Shown here in pieces: positions 61,639 through 64,000 of a stretch of DNA of 64,000 nucleotides. The notes under the pieces are model-generated. The model did no database searches. It was given only the letters and a program-made list of their open reading frames with translations, and was not told the DNA's origin. Made by a program: the position numbers and the translations under genes. Source of the DNA: Pyronema omphalodes (lineage: Eukaryota > Ascomycota > Pezizomycetes > Pezizales > Pyronemataceae). The stretch covers positions 62,001 through 126,000 of the forward strand of contig JAJJXM010000088.1 of the NCBI GenBank assembly GCA_024516155.1, read 5' to 3'. The first letter of the stretch is position 1. The number at the start of each line of letters is the position of its first letter.

Positions 61639-64000
61639 CCTCCCCCACCCCCCCCATCCACCCTCCCCTGTCGCAGAGAGATAGCGTGGCAGACCTTCTC
61701 GCCGTTGGAAGTCAAACAAGCCATCTTTACCTCTTCCCCCTCGAAAGCCCCAGGACCCGACGGGATAACCTTTGGCTGTCTCCGCCAAGTATACCTCGCC
61801 GTCCCCACATACCTGACCAATCTATACTCAACGCTGGGCACTGTAGGGTACCATCCCCGCGGGTGGAGACAGGCCATGACGGTAATTATACCAAAACCTA
61901 ACAAACCCGACTACGCAAATCCAAAGGCGTACCGCCCAATCGCCCTGTTGAACTGCCTTGGAAAAACGTTAGAGAAATTGATGGCGACTCGGCTCGGACA
62001 ACTCGCGGAGACCCGGGAACTGTTACACCCAGACCAAATAGGAGGCCGCCCGCAGCGATCCGCCATCGACGCCGCAATGGCACTGGTCCACGACATCGAA
62101 ATGGGTAAGCACCAGAAACTTATCACCACAGCACTTTTCCTAGACGTACGCGGAGCTTTCGATAATGTCTCCGCCGACCGCCTTCAGCAGACACTACACC
62201 AGCTAGGCTGCCCCCGACAAATCCGAACATGGTGCGAAACCTTCCTCGCCGAAAGGACGACCGCTCTATCCTTCGACGGACAAACAGATCGCCAACGCCC
62301 AATTCAAACAGGAATCCCCCAGGGTTCCCCAGCATCACCGATCCTGTTCCTCCTGTACTTAAGACCGCTCTTCGACGCACTAATGCAGGAACACCCGTTC
62401 GCGTGGACCCCCAGTTACATGGATGACGTCGCAATCGTCGTACAGAGTCGAACCCGGAAAGAAAATGCACGCCCCCTGGAAAAAGTCACCAAAACAGCGT
62501 TCACTTGGGCAGCTTCCAACGCTGTGGCCTTTGACGACTCAAAGACGGAACTCCTCCACTTCCACTGGGCGAGGTCAGATACAATCACAGACAACGAAAA
62601 AGTGAAACTACCAAACGGTACGATAGTGAGCCCTGGGACGCAGGGAGGAGAAAAAGATGTAGTACGGTGGATTGGTATGTACCTAGACAGACGCCTTAAC
62701 TTTAAAGCACATGTACGTAGAAAAACAGCCGCCGCACAAAGAACGCTCAACGCGCTATGCCGATTAGCACGATATGAAACTGGTTTGTCTCCCCTCGCGA
62801 CCCGACTGATTTTCCAGGCATGCGTCCAAACCCGTGCGGACTTTGGCGCGGAGATATGGTGGACACGACAGAGAGACCTTGCCTCGAAACTACAAACCCA
62901 ACAAAACTCAGCCCTACGCCGCATACTCAACGCCTTCAACTCGACTCCCACACTGGCGCTCCATAACGAGACTGCGCTACCTCCGGTACCGATACGCCTG
63001 GACCACAAGCAACGCCAATACGCACTTCGCGTCCTCACTCTCCCTCCGACACATCCGATCGCACGCCGGTGTCCCACATCCTTCCCCATACCGAGCCTAC
63101 AATCCGCCGCTATTGAGATCGCAAACGAGTACGACCACCCGTGGCACAACACCACACGACAACCCACGCGCCTCCTCAGCGCTCTACACTCTCTCTCGCC
63201 TTGGCTCCCTCTCAACGCACCGGTCGAAGACACCTCCCTCCCCGTTCCGCTGGACGCCGACGAAAACCTCTTAACCGTCGACATCCCCACAACCCCGAAA
63301 CCCGAGACAGCACACGACCACCTCCTACTCCTCGACAACCTCAGACGACGCCGCAATGCCATCGTCGCCTACACGGACGGGTCGCAGACCGCGTCTGGCA
63401 CCGGCGCCGGATACACCATCACCTCCGGACTACCCACCACCATCAACGCCATCGTACCTATGGGAGACACAGCTGAAGTGTTCGATGCAGAGGTACGCGC
63501 AATTCAAGAATGCCTCTTAACGTGCTTGAAGTACATCGCTCGCCTCAACCTCCACAACCGTCGACTACACATCTTTAGCGACAACAAAGCAGCGATCCAA
63601 CGTGCCTCACACCTCCGACGCGGCCCCGGCCAGGAAATAGCCCACACTATACACGAGACAGCCGAAGCCCTACTAAAACACGACGTCACAGTCACCCTCC
63701 ACTGGATCCCCGGTCACTCCGACATACCTGGCAGCGATGCCGCAGACCGCCTGGCTAAACAAGCCACCGAATCCCTCCCCCGTGCGAATCTACCCTTTAC
63801 GCTCACCCGGTTACGCAAGAAAGCACGCGAAAAGACCGTTGCCGAGTGGACGCACTGGTACTCCTCCTCCGATCGACCACACACATACTCCGCCCCGCAT
63901 CGGAGTTGCATGGATCCCATCTACGTCGACAACCCCCGGTGGCTCTCTACCGCGATCCTCGGCCTTCGTACAGGTCACGGGTACTTTCTAGACTGCCTAG
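61639..64000 (+). pseudogene. LINE-B copy B2, ORF2 part 2 (RT and RNase H), runs off the window
   Basis: Open from the poly-Pro stretch to the window edge, about 787 codons. RT: SSPSKAPGPDGITFGCLRQVY, KPNKPDYANPKAYRPIALLN, FLDVRGAFDNVS, GIPQGSPASPILFL, YMDDVAIV (Met in the variable position). RNase H: AYTDGSQTASGTGAGYTI, DAEVRAIQECL, FSDNKAAIQRAS, WIPGHSDIPGSDAADRLAKQA. It stops within the C-terminal domain at LGLRTGHGYFLDCL. No stop or frameshift is seen; only H5 breaks this ORF2 within the window. Confidence 0.93.

Overview
The window is essentially one dense nest of non-LTR retrotransposons (LINEs) and their dependants; no host gene could be recognised. The autonomous elements have two ORFs: a gag-like ORF1 with C-terminal CCHC zinc knuckles, and an ORF2 of about 1,310-1,330 codons carrying an apurinic-type endonuclease (EN), a reverse transcriptase (RT, Y-I/M-D-D) and an RNase H, ending in a Cys/His motif. 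This layout and the post-RT signature (RRILNAF-STP) match the Tad1 group of fungal LINEs, so I infer a filamentous fungus with a GC-rich genome. The phylum cannot be told from this sequence.

I use working names. LINE-A has copies A1 (1-3581, minus, cut by the window edge), A2 (8238-14776 plus a duplicated 5' end to 15099, minus), A3 (17147-24048, minus), A4 (34474-55555, plus, itself interrupted twice) and A5 (39338-46258, plus, inside A4). LINE-B has copies B1 (3780-8237, minus, broken) and B2 (56906-64000, plus). LINE-C (15103-25619, plus, split by A3) and LINE-D (25620-32756, minus, split by three insertions) are older. LINE-F has copies F1 (46919-53926, minus, inside A4) and F2 (33644-56437, plus, split by A4). 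LINE-G is a 3' end only (32757-33535, minus). Non-autonomous H elements H1-H5 carry a single coiled-coil ORF of 480-484 codons and no RT. A tRNA-like SINE candidate lies at 33536-33643.

Most insertions can be peeled off by their target-site duplications (TSDs, 12-17 bp). Order of insertion: F2 received A4, A4 received both A5 and F1; LINE-C received A3; LINE-D received H2 and H3, and H3 received H4; B1 received H1; B2 received H5.

The families share modules although their coding parts differ. The 5' ends share an ACACRGCAA-type start followed by a poly-C run. The 3' ends share a small AACC-loop-GGTT hairpin followed by a family-specific simple-repeat tail (AAAC, AAAT or AAC). H elements occur with either the LINE-A tail type or the LINE-F tail type, as expected of parasites that borrow the RT of whichever LINE recognises their tail. 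Four of five H copies keep an intact ORF, while most LINE copies are broken by frameshifts, nonsense changes or insertions. A2 (ORF1 intact, ORF2 intact apart from the last residues) and B2 (ORF1 intact, ORF2 broken only by H5) are the best-preserved LINEs. The only stretch of some hundred bases that looks foreign to these elements is 56438-56905.
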